DNA from: Phycisphaera sp.
GTDB lineage: Bacteria > Planctomycetota > Phycisphaerae > Phycisphaerales > Zrk34
NCBI GenBank assembly: GCA_016125285.1
Contig: WGMA01000012.1
Span: 124,001-188,000 of the forward strand
Reading direction: 5' to 3'
DNA length: 64,000 bases
The notes beneath the pieces are model-generated. The model did not search any database. It worked only from the letters and a program-made list of their open reading frames with translations, and was not told the DNA's origin. Below are positions 24,582-33,616 of this stretch, piece after piece. Numbering within the stretch: position 1 is the first letter of the stretch; every line of letters starts with the position of its first letter. Position numbers and translations under genes: made by a program.

Positions 24582-26045
24582 TTACTCGTTCACGCGGTGG
24601 GCGGGGATGTCGCGACCGGCCTGATGGAGGGTCAGCTTGTCCGCCGTGCCGTCCTTGTCGAGCGAGAACGTGATGCTCGCGTCGACCACCTTGTAGAAGA
24701 ACGACGTGTCGGACTCGGCGAAGAGGCGGAACTTGTCCTGCCCGGTGGCCTGGGCCATGAGCTTGCCGTCTTCGAGCGTGACGGTGATCGCGAAGCCGGG
24801 CACGAGCAGGTAGGTGCCGGGGTAACGCTTGAGCACGTCGGGCTTGACGTCGACGGGCTTGCGGACGGTGATGGGCTGCTCGTCGATGCCGAACGCGGCG
24901 CGGACCACCTGCTCGCCGAAGCTCGACACCTTGTCGGTGGCGGTGTTGGCCAGCACGACGACGCCGAGGTCACGCAGCGGCACGACGGCCATGAAGCTGT
25001 GGTACCCGCCGGTCTGCCCGCTGTGCAGTCGGGTGATGCCGTCGCGCGCCACGACCCAGCCGAGCGCCGCGGAGATGCCGAGCCGCGTGCCGAGTCGGAT
25101 CTCGTGCGTCTTGATGATCGCCTTGCCGATGGGCGTGTCGTTCTTGTCGACGTTGGCGCGGAGGAACGCGAGCAGGTCCTTCGCGGTGGAGCGGACGCCG
25201 CCGCAGCCGACGAGCGCATCGAAGTCCCACGTGTGCTCGGGCTCGAGTTCGGCGTCGTACGGCGGGGCGAGGCGTTGCTTCATCGTGTCGCCGAGCGTCA
25301 CGCGTGTGTCGGGCATGCCGATCGGATCGCAGACGCGTTCGACGAGCAGCTGTTCGTAAGGCTTGTCGGCGACGCGCGACAGCACGTGTCCGAGCAGGCC
25401 GACGCCGAGGTTCGAGTACGCGTAGTCGATGCCGGGCACGGTGTTGAGCGTGGCGCCGTTGAGGTAGGCGTACATCTGCTCGACGGTGTAGTCGGCGTAG
25501 GGGTTGTGCGGGTCGGCGGGCTTGAAGTTGTCGGGTATGCGCGGCAGGCCGGACGAGTGCGTCGACAGGTGCTCGACGAGGATCTCCTTGCCCTGGTAGC
25601 TCGGCAGCTTCACCTCGTCGGGCAGGTAGTTCTGCACGCGGTCGCGCAGGCCGATCATTTCGCGCTCGGCGAGGTCGGCCAGCAGCACCGCGGTGAACAC
25701 CTTCGTGCACGAGCCGATCTCGTAGACGGTGTTCTCATCGGGCGCGTTGCCGCTGCCGCGCTTCGTCTCGCCGTAGCTGTACACGTGCGTCTTGCCGTCG
25801 AGGTAAACGCCGACCACCATGCCGACGACGATGTCGCCGTCGATCAGCGGCTTGGCGAGCGCGTCGATCTTCGCCTTCAGCGCCTCGGGCGTCGGCGCGG
25901 GCGGCGCGGCGCGGATCGCCTGTTCCACGTCAGCGGGCGCGGCGGGGTCGTTCGGCAGGTCGGTCGGCTTGGCGTCGTCCGCCGCGAACGCGGGCATAGC
26001 GATCGCGAGCAGCAGCGCAATGAGCGTGGGCGTGCGGTGAAGCAT
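24582..26045 (-). CDS. Secreted serine hydrolase, class C beta-lactamase/esterase family
   Basis: A 487-residue protein with a signal peptide (TLIALLLAIAMPAFAAD). The beta-lactamase-like domain has the Ser-x-x-Lys motif (EIGSCTKVFTAVLLADL) near residue 115, the Tyr motif YAYSNLGVGLLG near residue 215, and HSGQTGGYHSF in place of the KTG triad near residue 345. The last 100 residues (RYPGTYLLVPGFAITVTLED) are the lipocalin-like C-terminal domain often joined to such proteins. Family members are mostly D-aminopeptidases or esterases rather than antibiotic-degrading enzymes, so peptidoglycan or ester hydrolysis is more likely here. Confidence 0.86.
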   Translation of the reverse strand: MLHRTPTLIALLLAIAMPAFAADDAKPTDLPNDPAAPADVEQAIRAAPPAPTPEALKAKIDALAKPLIDGDIVVGMVVGVYLDGKTHVYSYGETKRGSGNAPDENTVYEIGSCTKVFTAVLLADLAEREMIGLRDRVQNYLPDEVKLPSYQGKEILVEHLSTHSSGLPRIPDNFKPADPHNPYADYTVEQMYAYLNGATLNTVPGIDYAYSNLGVGLLGHVLSRVADKPYEQLLVERVCDPIGMPDTRVTLGDTMKQRLAPPYDAELEPEHTWDFDALVGCGGVRSTAKDLLAFLRANVDKNDTPIGKAIIKTHEIRLGTRLGISAALGWVVARDGITRLHSGQTGGYHSFMAVVPLRDLGVVVLANTATDKVSSFGEQVVRAAFGIDEQPITVRKPVDVKPDVLKRYPGTYLLVPGFAITVTLEDGKLMAQATGQDKFRLFAESDTSFFYKVVDASITFSLDKDGTADKLTLHQAGRDIPAHRVNE

Positions 26046-26111
26046 CGGTGGGTTCCATTACTCAGGGAATCCGGTCGGTCGGCTGAGGCGTGACAGCACA
26101 GTCTAGGCGGG

Positions 26112-27209
26112 TCAGTCGCTCGATGCGTCGGCGCCGGTCTCGAGCTGCGCCTTAAGCTTGTCGATGTCGCGCTGCATCTGCTTCACCTGCTTGAGCAGGT
26201 CGGGCACCTTGAAGGAGCTGAGCAGCAGGCGTTTGCCCTCGTTGAGCGGCAGGGCGGGCTGGCCCCCGACGTCGGTCTTGTCGGGGATCTCGTGCATGAT
26301 GCCCGACTTCGCGGCGACCTTCACCTGGTTGCCGATCTTCAGGTGACCGGCGACGCCGGCCTGTCCGCCCATCACGACGTACGCGCCGGTGGTGACCGAC
26401 CCGGCGAGGCCGACCTGCGCGACGTAGAGGTTGTGCGGGCCGACCTTCGTGCCGTGGCCGATGGCGATGAGGTCGGAGAACTTGGTGCCGACGCCGATGA
26501 CGGTCGATCCCATCGTCGCGCGGTCGATCGTGCAGCCGGCGCCCATCTCGACGTCGTCCTCGATCACGGCGTTGCCGGCCTGGGGGATCTTGTGATGCAG
26601 CGGCGCCTGCCCGGGCTCGCCGTGCGTGGCGTAGCCGAAGCCGTCCTGCCCGATGACGCAGCCGGAGTGCAACGTGACGCGGTTGCCGAGCACGCAATCG
26701 TCGTAGACCACGACGTTGGGGTACAACTGGCAGTCGTTGCCGACGCGGGCGCGCGGGCCGACGAACACGCCGGGGTAGATCACGCAGTTCTCGCCGACGA
26801 CCGCGTGATCGGAGATGACGGCGAACGGGTGCACCTTCGTGCCGTGCCCGACCTTCGCGGTGGGGCTGACCACGGCCAGCGGGCTGACGGGCTTGCCGTC
26901 GGGGCTCGGCGCCGGGTGATTGCGGAAGCCGTGCAGCTCGACCATCGCGTTGCGGAACGCGAAGTAGGGGTCGTCGGCGACGAGCAGCGTCTGCGACTCG
27001 GCGGTGATGTCGGGGGCGACGATCACGGCCGCGGCCCTGGTCGTCTGCACCTGCGACGTGTACTTGACGTTGGCGAGAAAGGCCACGTCGTCGGGCCCTG
27101 CGGCCTCGAGCGAAGAGCACGCGGTGACCGTGCGTTGCGCGGCGTCGGCGTCGGCGCTGCGGATCGTCGCGCCGATGCGATCGGCCAGTTGCTGCAGGGT
27201 CATGGACAT
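26112..27209 (-). CDS. lpxD: UDP-3-O-acylglucosamine N-acyltransferase
   Basis: A 365-residue homologue of LpxD, which adds the N-linked 3-hydroxyacyl chain in lipid A synthesis. An N-terminal uridine-binding domain (residues 1-105) precedes a left-handed beta-helix of hexapeptide repeats (VVSPTAKVGHGTKVHPFAVI, then ARVGNDCQLYPNVVVY). The catalytic His is expected in LIAIGHGTKVGPHNLYVAQ near residue 240. A C-terminal helix (LLKQVKQMQRDIDKLKAQLE) trimerises the enzyme. Its presence indicates a lipopolysaccharide outer membrane. It is slightly longer than the E. coli enzyme. Confidence 0.95.
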   Translation of the reverse strand: MSMTLQQLADRIGATIRSADADAAQRTVTACSSLEAAGPDDVAFLANVKYTSQVQTTRAAAVIVAPDITAESQTLLVADDPYFAFRNAMVELHGFRNHPAPSPDGKPVSPLAVVSPTAKVGHGTKVHPFAVISDHAVVGENCVIYPGVFVGPRARVGNDCQLYPNVVVYDDCVLGNRVTLHSGCVIGQDGFGYATHGEPGQAPLHHKIPQAGNAVIEDDVEMGAGCTIDRATMGSTVIGVGTKFSDLIAIGHGTKVGPHNLYVAQVGLAGSVTTGAYVVMGGQAGVAGHLKIGNQVKVAAKSGIMHEIPDKTDVGGQPALPLNEGKRLLLSSFKVPDLLKQVKQMQRDIDKLKAQLETGADASSD

Positions 27210-27303
27210 CGGCGGGTAGGCTCCGGGGCGAAGGTGGCACGGCGAATCGCGACCACCTTATAGGCGGGCGGTGGGGCGGTCAATTGTCCGAGCCGCTACG
27301 CGA

Positions 27304-27434
27304 TTTTCCCATTTCCATTTCCCATTTTTCATTTTCCATTTCAGATTGGGGCGGCCGATCGTACGCTAGGGGTCACGGTCTCGCGCCGTGACAGCAATGG
27401 GAAATGGAAAACGATAAATGGGAAATGGAAAATG
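27304..27434. repeat. Degenerate inverted repeat pair, ATTTCCC/ATTTTCC family
   Basis: A left arm at 27304-27342 and an inverted right arm at 27396-27434, each made of repeated CATTTCC(C) units, match at about 30 of 33 positions around a 53-base spacer. Composition is far lower in G+C than the surroundings. The right arm runs into the start codon of the GNAT gene at 27432 and supplies its ribosome-binding GGAAA. Confidence 0.85.
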
Positions 27435-27920
27435 ACATCCATCCACATCCGTGAAGCCGACCTGACCCACGAGCGTGATCGCAGGGCGGCGGTCGACCTG
27501 ATCAACCACTACGCCCAGCACGAGATGGGCGGCGGTGCGTCCCTCGACGAGGCCGTGCTCAGCACGCTGGCTGACGGCCTGCGCGATCACCCGACCGCGT
27601 TCGTGCTGCTCGCGTGGGAAGGCGACGGCGACGAGGCGGCGGCGGTCGGCGTGGCGGTCTGCCTCGTGGGGTTCTCGAGCTTCAAGGCCCGACCGCTGGT
27701 CAACATCCACGACGTGGCGGTGCGCGATACGCATCGCGGGCGCGGCATCGGCAAGGCGCTGTTCGACGCCGTGGAACAACACGCCCGCCAACGCGGCGCG
27801 TGCAAGGTCACCCTCGAGGTCCGCGACGACAACCACCCCGCCAAGGGCCTGTACCGCAAGCTCGGCTACGGCGAACCCGACGGCGAGCCGACGCTGTTCT
27901 GGTCGAAGTCGATGGATTAA
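27432..27920 (+). CDS. GNAT family N-acetyltransferase
   Basis: A 162-residue GCN5-related acetyltransferase. The acetyl-CoA binding motif A is DVAVRDTHRGRGIGKALFDA near residue 100, followed by CKVTLEVRDDNHPAKGLYRK (motif B) and LGYGEPDGEPTLFWSKSMD at the end. The substrate is unknown. The ATG lies within the right arm of the ATTTCCC repeat, so its translation signals come from repeat DNA. It converges on the TPR gene with a 25-base gap. Confidence 0.9.
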   Translation: MTSIHIREADLTHERDRRAAVDLINHYAQHEMGGGASLDEAVLSTLADGLRDHPTAFVLLAWEGDGDEAAAVGVAVCLVGFSSFKARPLVNIHDVAVRDTHRGRGIGKALFDAVEQHARQRGACKVTLEVRDDNHPAKGLYRKLGYGEPDGEPTLFWSKSMD

Positions 27921-27945
27921 AGAACGGGACGGCCCTGGCGAAGCT

Positions 27946-29280
27946 TTACCGGCCGAACAGTCGCATCACGCCGCGCTTCAGCGACGTGAACAGCAGACGC
28001 GTCTGCAGCTGACGCATGTAGGTGTCGTTGGGGTCGATCTCCAACGCGCGGCGGATCCAGTAACGCGTGCGGGCGTACTGGCCGAGACGCAGGTGCGCCA
28101 CGGCGAGGTTGTGGATCGCCAGCGTGTACTCCTCGTCGGCGCGGACGGCGCGGCGGCAGGTGCGGATGCCTTCTTCGAGTCGGCCGTCCATGAAGTACGC
28201 CTCGGCGAGCTGGTGGCAGAGGTAGGCGTCGTCGGGGTGCTGATGGACGAGGATGCGGAGCACGGACGCGGCCTCGCGCGGCATGGTCGCGTCGAGCAGC
28301 AGGCGGGCGAGTTCCTCGGCGGTGTCGAGGTCGCCGTCGAGCCGGGCCAGCGGCAGCTCGGCGGACAGGTGCCGACGCGCCTCGTCGTCGCGGCCGCGCC
28401 GCAGCGCGATCAACGCGAGTTTCTGGTGCGCTTCGGGGTGCGAGGCGTTGAGCCGCAGCACGAGCTCGAAGGCCATCTGCCCGCCGTCCACGTCGTGGTT
28501 GTGCAGCGCGAGCTTGCCGAGCTCGAAGTGCGCCTCGACGTGCGTGGGTTCGTATTCGGTGATGCGGCGGAACTTCTCCGCGGCCTCGATGCTCTTGCCC
28601 ATGTCCAGCAGCAGCAGGCCGAGGTCCATCATCGTCGCGGTGTCGCCGGGATCGATCTGCAGCTGGCGGATGAAGTACTGGCGGGCGCGCTCGAACTCGC
28701 GGCGGCGCCAGTAGGCCTCGCCGAGCTTGGCGTACACGCCGGGCGTCGCGGGATCGAGCTGGCGGACGTGATCGAGACACCACACCGCGCGGTTCAGCTC
28801 CTCGCGCTGCAGCAGCGACTGCGCGATGTTGTAGTACGCGCGGGGGTTGGCGTCGTTGATGTGGCAGACGAGGTAGAACATCTGCTCCGCGGCCTCGTGG
28901 TCGCCGAGTTGCGTGAACGCGTCGATGCGGTGGATGTACGAGTCCTCGTCGGACGGGTCGAGCTGCTCGCAGCGCTCGAAGTACTCGACGGACTCGGTGA
29001 GCCGACCGACCTGCAGGCAGGCGATGCCGAGGTTGTGCAGTGTGTCGGTGTCCTCGCCGTTGTATTCGAGGGCGAGCTTGAAGCAGTCGATGGCTTCTTC
29101 GTAGCGACCCATCGCGTCGAGCGTCAGGCCCATGTTGAAGTGCCACTCGCCGTGGTAGGGATTGACGCGGAGGGCGGCGCGGAGCTCGCGCAGCGCGTCT
29201 TCCCACCGCCCGGACTCATAGAGTTCGTGCGCCTTTTCGACACGCCGCTCTGCGTCAAACCACTCGTTGATCGGTTCCAT
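27946..29280 (-). CDS. TPR repeat protein
   Basis: A 444-residue protein built almost wholly of tetratricopeptide repeats, about eleven, from residue 10 to 420. Examples are WHFNMGLTLDAMGRYEEAID, LHNLGIACLQVGRLTESVEY and AIHNLAVAHLRLGQYARTRY. No signal peptide or membrane segment is seen, so it is probably a cytoplasmic scaffold. Partners cannot be named from context. The C-terminus is basic (SLKRGVMRLFGR). It shares a short divergent upstream region with the HEAT-repeat gene. Confidence 0.9.
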   Translation of the reverse strand: MEPINEWFDAERRVEKAHELYESGRWEDALRELRAALRVNPYHGEWHFNMGLTLDAMGRYEEAIDCFKLALEYNGEDTDTLHNLGIACLQVGRLTESVEYFERCEQLDPSDEDSYIHRIDAFTQLGDHEAAEQMFYLVCHINDANPRAYYNIAQSLLQREELNRAVWCLDHVRQLDPATPGVYAKLGEAYWRRREFERARQYFIRQLQIDPGDTATMMDLGLLLLDMGKSIEAAEKFRRITEYEPTHVEAHFELGKLALHNHDVDGGQMAFELVLRLNASHPEAHQKLALIALRRGRDDEARRHLSAELPLARLDGDLDTAEELARLLLDATMPREAASVLRILVHQHPDDAYLCHQLAEAYFMDGRLEEGIRTCRRAVRADEEYTLAIHNLAVAHLRLGQYARTRYWIRRALEIDPNDTYMRQLQTRLLFTSLKRGVMRLFGR

Positions 29281-29374
29281 GTGTCCGTCTGCCCACCACA
29301 GAGGAAATTTGCGCCGATTTTATCCACCGGTCCGCACCCCAACGAACCTAATCACGAACAAGAAGGTATTATTG

Positions 29375-29380
29375 TACAAT
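29375..29380 (+). promoter_or_regulatory. Candidate -10 (TACAAT) for the HEAT-repeat gene
   Basis: TACAAT within an AT-rich stretch (TATTATTGTACAAT), 28 bases before the ATG at 29409. Confidence 0.45.
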
Positions 29381-29408
29381 GTTCCCTTTAGCGAGGCGAG
29401 GCAAGGCG

Positions 29409-31730
29409 ATGCAGCGTGGAAAACATGCCGCCAACCGACGCGACCGGGGCGCTGAACGCGCCGCCGCGGGCGGTCGACGCCGCCAACCGACTACGATATT
29501 TCGTCGCGTCGCCACCACCGGCCTGACCGCATTCGCCCTGACCGTCAGCGCGTGGATCGCCACCCCAACCACACGCGCCCAGGCCCCCGAGAATAGCCCG
29601 ATTGCCGCGGATGACAACGGCGGTCGTGTCGACACGCTTCGACTCAACCCCGAGCAGCAGCGGGAGTTGGAGCATCTGATCGAGGATCTGCGCGACAGCC
29701 GCATCGATATCGAGCGGCGTCGCCGGGCGGCGTCGATCCTGCTGGATCGCGGCTGGCCCGCGGCGGTCGTGACCCTCCACCGCCAGCTCGGGCACGCCGA
29801 AGACCCGAACACCAAGCGGGCGATCTGCCAGGCGATCGCGCTGACCGAGAATCCCAGCCCGCAGCTGGTCGACCCGCTCGTCGCGCTGCTGGGGTCCGAC
29901 GACGCCCCGACGCGTTCCGACGCCGCCGCGGCGCTCGCCCGCTACGACACGCCGGACCTCGTCGATCGCCTGATCAAGACGGCGTCGACGCACGGCAAGC
30001 CCGGCGACCCGGTCGCGCCCGCGCGGCTCGGGTCCATCCAGGCCCTCGCCGAGCAGCGCAACCCCCAGGCCGTCCACCGCGTCATCGACACCATCCTCAA
30101 GCAGACACACGACACCGACCAGAACGTCCGCGCCGCGGCGTTCGCCTCGCTGACCCGCCTGACCGGCATCGTCGACTTCGGCTCCGACGCCGACGCGTGG
30201 GACCGCTGGTGGAAGCGCACGCGACGACTCAGCCCCGAACGCCTGCTCGCGGAGATGATGCGTAACCTCGCGGCCCGCTCCACCGAGCAGGCCAACCAGC
30301 TCAAGACGCTGACCGAACGCCTCGTCGACGCCAACAAGACGCTCTACGACGCGGCCGCGGAAGACCAGCGACCGGCGATCCTCCAGAAGATGATCGACGA
30401 CGACATGGACGAGCTGCGTCTGTTGGCGCTGAGCCTGATCGAGCGGCGGACGCTCAACGCGCAGCCGGTCAGCGAAGAGGTCCGCGCGGCGATGCGTCAG
30501 CACCTGACCGACCGCAACCCGCAGGTCCGCGCGACCGTCGCCCAGCTGTTTGATCGGCTCGGCGACAGCGCCGCCGCGGAGCGTGTCGTCGAGCTCGTGC
30601 TCGGCGAATGGGACCCGACGGTCCAGTCGCGTTACTTCGGTCTGCTGGCGAGTGTGCCCAAGGCGGGCGCGGTCGAGCCGGCGTTGCTGCTGCTCGAGCG
30701 TGACCAGCTGCGCAACGCCGTGGCCGCGTTCCTCGCCGCCGCCGCGGACGCCGACCTGCTGACGCCCAACCAGTCGCGCCGCACCCTCGACGCCACGCGT
30801 CGGTTCCTCGACGCCGTCGCCACGCCCGAGCCGAACCTGCTCCGCGTGCTTGGTCGACTCGGCGGCGCGTCGGACCTGCCGCTGCTCGCCAAGTACCTCG
30901 ACAACCCCGACGCGCAGGTGCGCCTCGCCGCCGCCGAGCCGTTCCGCATGGACCGCTGGCCCGTGACGCCGATGCTCAAGTACCTCGGCGATCAGACGCT
31001 CGGCCCGGTCGCGATCGAGGTTGTGTCGAAGCGCGCCAGCGACGCGGCGTCCGTCATCGCGCTGCTGCAGAACAAGCCGACCGAGGCCGATCGCCTGGCC
31101 AAGTGGAACGCCGCCGTGCTCGCCGTGACGAGTCGGCTCAACGTCGCCGAGCTCGCGAAGGTCGACACGCACCTGATCGCCAACGCCAACGCCGACCAGG
31201 CGGCGCTGCACGAGGAGCTGCTCAAGACCGCCGCCGGGCTGACCTCCGTCAACGGCGCCGCCGCGCCGGTCGCGCCGGAGACGGAGGCCGTCCGCAACGA
31301 AGCGGCGCTGCGTCTGGCCGCGTTCTACGCCCGGCACGACGAGGCCGCGAAGGCGCGCACGGTGTACCAGCGCCTGGCCGCCAAGAAGACGCTCGACGCC
31401 GACACGCGCGCCCGCCTCGCGAGCGCGCGCATCGATCTAGCGCTCGAGCAGAAGCAGATCGACGAAGCCGTGGCCACCACGAAGGCGCTGCTCGCGGAGG
31501 ACAGCCCCGTCGCGGCCGACGTGCTGGCCCTGCCGTGGCTCGACGCCGTGCAGGCCGCGCTGTCCGACAAGCGACCGACCGACGCCAAGACGCTCATCGC
31601 TCACGTCGACACGCTGCTCGGCCAGAAGCTCAACGCCGCCAACCGCTCGCAGCTCGACATGCTCAAGAAGATGGCCGAGATGCTCCTCGCCGCGTCGACC
31701 AAGACGTCGGCCACCGCGGCCACCGAGTAG
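29409..31730 (+). CDS. Large exported HEAT-repeat protein
   Basis: A 773-residue protein. A basic N-terminus leads into a signal-like segment (VATTGLTAFALTVSAWIATP). The body is HEAT/armadillo-type helical repeats, for example PLVALLGSDDAPTRSDAAAA, VHRVIDTILK with DQNVRAAAFASLTRL, and LPLLAKYLDNPDAQVRLAAA. The C-terminal third is helical and TPR-like (ALRLAAFYARHDEAAKARTV). It is a probable periplasmic scaffold with no recognised catalytic domain. The start at 29409 has GAGG 7 bases upstream; the ATG at 29379 would overlap the -10 region. Confidence 0.78.
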   Translation: MQRGKHAANRRDRGAERAAAGGRRRQPTTIFRRVATTGLTAFALTVSAWIATPTTRAQAPENSPIAADDNGGRVDTLRLNPEQQRELEHLIEDLRDSRIDIERRRRAASILLDRGWPAAVVTLHRQLGHAEDPNTKRAICQAIALTENPSPQLVDPLVALLGSDDAPTRSDAAAALARYDTPDLVDRLIKTASTHGKPGDPVAPARLGSIQALAEQRNPQAVHRVIDTILKQTHDTDQNVRAAAFASLTRLTGIVDFGSDADAWDRWWKRTRRLSPERLLAEMMRNLAARSTEQANQLKTLTERLVDANKTLYDAAAEDQRPAILQKMIDDDMDELRLLALSLIERRTLNAQPVSEEVRAAMRQHLTDRNPQVRATVAQLFDRLGDSAAAERVVELVLGEWDPTVQSRYFGLLASVPKAGAVEPALLLLERDQLRNAVAAFLAAAADADLLTPNQSRRTLDATRRFLDAVATPEPNLLRVLGRLGGASDLPLLAKYLDNPDAQVRLAAAEPFRMDRWPVTPMLKYLGDQTLGPVAIEVVSKRASDAASVIALLQNKPTEADRLAKWNAAVLAVTSRLNVAELAKVDTHLIANANADQAALHEELLKTAAGLTSVNGAAAPVAPETEAVRNEAALRLAAFYARHDEAAKARTVYQRLAAKKTLDADTRARLASARIDLALEQKQIDEAVATTKALLAEDSPVAADVLALPWLDAVQAALSDKRPTDAKTLIAHVDTLLGQKLNAANRSQLDMLKKMAEMLLAASTKTSATAATE

Positions 31731-31838
31731 CGTCGCCCCCCGCGTTACATCCGATTTACAAACGCGCACTCAACGCCGCGCTATCGTGGCGCATACCAAG
31801 TGGTGAGGATACACACCACTTCTATAGGGGGCGCCGCT

Positions 31839-33479
31839 ATGCCACGTCACACCTTCATGTTCCGATTTGCCGTTGCGATGCTGCTGACCTTCGCGATTGT
31901 CTCGGGCCTGCTCGGCGTCGCGTCGTCCAACCGCCGCGCCGTTCCCGCGCCGAGCAACGTCGTGGAAGGTGTCCCGGCCGACGCGCCGCGCGGCGAGCGC
32001 CTCGTCGTGCACGAGTGGGGCACGTTCACGTCGCTCCAGGACGAGCAGGGCGTTACCGTCACGGGCATCAACGCCGACGACGAGCCGGTGCCGGGGTTCG
32101 TGCACCGTCACCCCGAAGGGTTCATCCACCCCGGCGCCCGCGTCACGCCGCGCATGTGGATGCTGGGCAAGGCGCTGCCGTCGAGCCACCCGAACGTGAA
32201 CATGCGGATGGAGACGCCGGTGCTGTACTTCTATCCGCCCGCCGACGCGACGCTGCCGATGCGGCTCGACGTGCGTGTCGACATGCGCGGCGGGTGGCTC
32301 ACGGAGTTCTATCCACGCGCCGTCGCCGAGGCGCCCGGCATCACCACCGACGCGGACTCCGGCTACACCACGATCGGTCGGCTCGAGCCCGACGCCGTGG
32401 GTTCGCTGACCTGGCAGGGTGTCACGATCGGGGCGCCCGCGACGCTCCCCGCGACGGACGACGAGGTCTGGCTCGCGCCGCGCCGCGTGCGCGCCGCCAC
32501 GGTGACCAACGCCCAGGGCGAGGCCGAGCGCTTCCTGTTCTACCGCGGCGTGGCCAACATGGAATCGCCGCTGCGCGCCACACGTGTGTCCGCGCCGGAT
32601 GGGTCCGGCGACATCCTTCACATCGATTCCGCAATCACCAGTCCATTCCTGTGCGGCACGGGCGTCGCGTCGCCCAACGCGATGTGGCTCGTCGACGTGC
32701 GGCGTGACGGCGGTGTCGCGTTCCGCAGCGTCACAGCGACCGGCGGCACGGTCGAGCAGCCGCAGCGCGTGGCGCAGACGCTCGCGACCTTCGACGCCGC
32801 GGCGTACGGCAAGGGCAACCGCGCCGAGCTGCGCAGCGCGATGCACGCCGCTCTCGTCGCCGAAGGATTGTTCGACGACGAGGCGACTGCGATGCTCGAC
32901 ACGTGGGACGCGTCGTATTTCCGCACGCCGGGCATGCGGCTGTTCTACGTGCTGCCGCAGTGGTGGACCGCTCAGCGGCTGCCGCTGACGCTGTCGACCG
33001 ACGCCGACGTGACCCGGGTGATGGTCGGCCGACTCGAGCTGATCACGCCCGACCAGCGCGCGCTGATCAACCGCATCGCCGCCGGTCCCGTGTCCGACGG
33101 CGATTGGATGCGCCAGCGCATCAACGCGGCGCGTACTCGGCGCCTCGCCGCGAGCAAAGGCGCGCCGGAGCCGAAGGACGGCGCATCCGAACAGGATCGT
33201 GCGGTGTGGCAGGCGGCGAAGTCGGACAACCCGTGGACCGACGTGGCGTACGGCGCGGAGCTCGGCGAGTTGACCGCCGACGGCGCGAAGATCCCCGAAG
33301 ACTTCCGCGCCTACGTCGACCTCGGCCGCTTCCGCTCCGCGATCCTGCTGCACGAGAAGGCGCATCGGCCCACCGAGGCCTTGAACGCCTTCCTCAACGA
33401 GTACTGGATCTATCCGTACTACCTGCCCAAGCCGACCGAATCCGACGGCGCCCCCGAAACGTCCGACGCGTCGAATTGA
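31839..33479 (+). CDS. Secreted hypothetical protein with HEWGTFTS motif
   Basis: A 546-residue exported protein with a signal anchor (FAVAMLLTFAIVSGLLGVAS). The mature part opens with LVVHEWGTFTSLQDEQG, a motif I recall in uncharacterised proteins of planctomycetes and deltaproteobacteria. The next segment, ETPVLYFYPP, and several beta-rich stretches follow; conserved Trp and Tyr residues recur (YVLPQWWTAQRLPL, NEYWIYPYYLPKP). No catalytic motif is identified. The ATG at 31839 has GGGGG a few bases upstream; the GTG at 31800 would add thirteen residues. Confidence 0.72.
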   Translation: MPRHTFMFRFAVAMLLTFAIVSGLLGVASSNRRAVPAPSNVVEGVPADAPRGERLVVHEWGTFTSLQDEQGVTVTGINADDEPVPGFVHRHPEGFIHPGARVTPRMWMLGKALPSSHPNVNMRMETPVLYFYPPADATLPMRLDVRVDMRGGWLTEFYPRAVAEAPGITTDADSGYTTIGRLEPDAVGSLTWQGVTIGAPATLPATDDEVWLAPRRVRAATVTNAQGEAERFLFYRGVANMESPLRATRVSAPDGSGDILHIDSAITSPFLCGTGVASPNAMWLVDVRRDGGVAFRSVTATGGTVEQPQRVAQTLATFDAAAYGKGNRAELRSAMHAALVAEGLFDDEATAMLDTWDASYFRTPGMRLFYVLPQWWTAQRLPLTLSTDADVTRVMVGRLELITPDQRALINRIAAGPVSDGDWMRQRINAARTRRLAASKGAPEPKDGASEQDRAVWQAAKSDNPWTDVAYGAELGELTADGAKIPEDFRAYVDLGRFRSAILLHEKAHRPTEALNAFLNEYWIYPYYLPKPTESDGAPETSDASN

Positions 33480-33492
33480 CCGCGGTGGCTGC

Positions 33493-33498
33493 TATCAT
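33493..33498 (+). promoter_or_regulatory. Possible -10 (TATCAT) of the sulfatase operon
   Basis: TATCAT lies 118 bases before the first sulfatase ATG, between it and the preceding gene. No clear -35. Confidence 0.3.
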
Positions 33499-33616
33499 GA
33501 GGTTGTGCGCAAGCCGCTTGTGAAATAGCGCTGCCTGTGCAATGCGACGGGTAAGGCACGCGTTGGCCCGTCGCGTCCGATCCTCCCTCATCAGCACACG
33601 CCCGCGGAGACCCCTC

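Noticed and set aside
24582-26045. Antibiotic-resistance beta-lactamase
   Set aside because: The SxxK and YxN-type motifs are present, but the KTG triad is replaced by HSG and a C-terminal lipocalin-like domain is attached, as in esterases and aminopeptidases.
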